From a virus, in the IMG/VR virus record IMGVR_UViG_3300037883_000109, positions 1 through 36,991 of that record: 36,991 nt of DNA; one strand, given 5' to 3'. The translations under genes were made by a program, and so were the position numbers. Shown here piece by piece: positions 36,954 to 36,991 of the stretch (positions within the stretch are counted from its first letter, which is position 1; each line of letters begins with the position of its first letter). Below the pieces are notes generated by a model that ran no database searches, had not been told where the DNA came from, and saw only the letters and a program-made list of their open reading frames with translations.

Positions 36954-36991
36954 GGTGAGTGGTGAGTGGTGAGTGGGAAATCCTCACCACT
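36954..36991 (+). repeat. Heptamer array E with inverted half, cut by the window end
   Basis: Three exact GGTGAGT units (36954-36974) are followed by GGGAAA and then by CTCACCACT on the same strand. AGTGGTGAG (36965-36973) and CTCACCACT (36983-36991) form a 9-bp inverted repeat with a 9-nt loop, so the array appears to reverse orientation here and continues beyond the window. Confidence 0.85.

Overview
This window is a high-GC tailed-phage genome segment (prophage, phage or viral contig). It carries a P27-type terminase, an HK97-fold portal and capsid, and a long-tail gene set ending in a tape measure and tail-tip/fibre genes. The host cannot be proved from the sequence. The GC-rich codon use, the heptanucleotide arrays (GGTGAGT)n and the general look of the proteins make a planctomycete host my best guess, but this is inference. 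No integrase, excisionase, recognisable endolysin or reverse transcriptase was seen. A XRE repressor facing a divergent promoter with an operator-like palindrome suggests a temperate phage. The element runs off both ends: a truncated gene on the left and an interrupted repeat array on the right.

Layout. 1-500: a gene tail, an initiator-like tRNA-Met, two related hairpins (the second terminator-like) and the first heptamer array. 504-9072: replication and early region, mostly coupled by ATGA/TGATG overlaps. It includes a GNAT acetyltransferase, a winged-helix replication initiator with an embedded lambda-style origin, a 'replication terminator'-like protein, a large ParB-domain protein, a beta-class DNA methyltransferase and two related SANT/Myb-like plus winged-helix proteins. 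9128-14535: accessory block with a secreted CAP-domain protein, a Gp37/Gp68 (DUF5131) protein and a HerA/FtsK-like ATPase with duplicated C-terminal winged helices. 14532-15706: regulatory switch.

15750-19058: packaging module (HNH nuclease, TerS, TerL, small membrane protein). 19051-24785: head module. It has a portal fused to a papain-like (C39-like) peptidase domain, a very charged coiled-coil protein, an S49/SppA-like protease, a tRNA-Asn, an antisense zinc-knuckle gene and the HK97 capsid protein. 24843-27480: probable decoration or head-fibre proteins, one of them a beta-helix. 27521-29987: connector, head closure, gp10-like and tail terminator proteins. 30044-36947: tail tube, tail chaperones G and G-T joined by a canonical -1 slippery site, tape measure and tail-tip/fibre genes.

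The strongest unusual points are: (i) the portal-peptidase fusion; (ii) an origin inside the initiator gene made of 24-bp iterons with dyad symmetry, an AT-rich stretch and a large inverted repeat; (iii) five heptamer arrays, two of them translated inside genes; (iv) an initiator-like phage tRNA and a tRNA-Asn with C33 overlapping a protease stop codon; (v) a 16-bp perfect palindrome present twice, 13.6 kb apart; and (vi) the HerA-like ATPase with a recently copied winged-helix segment.
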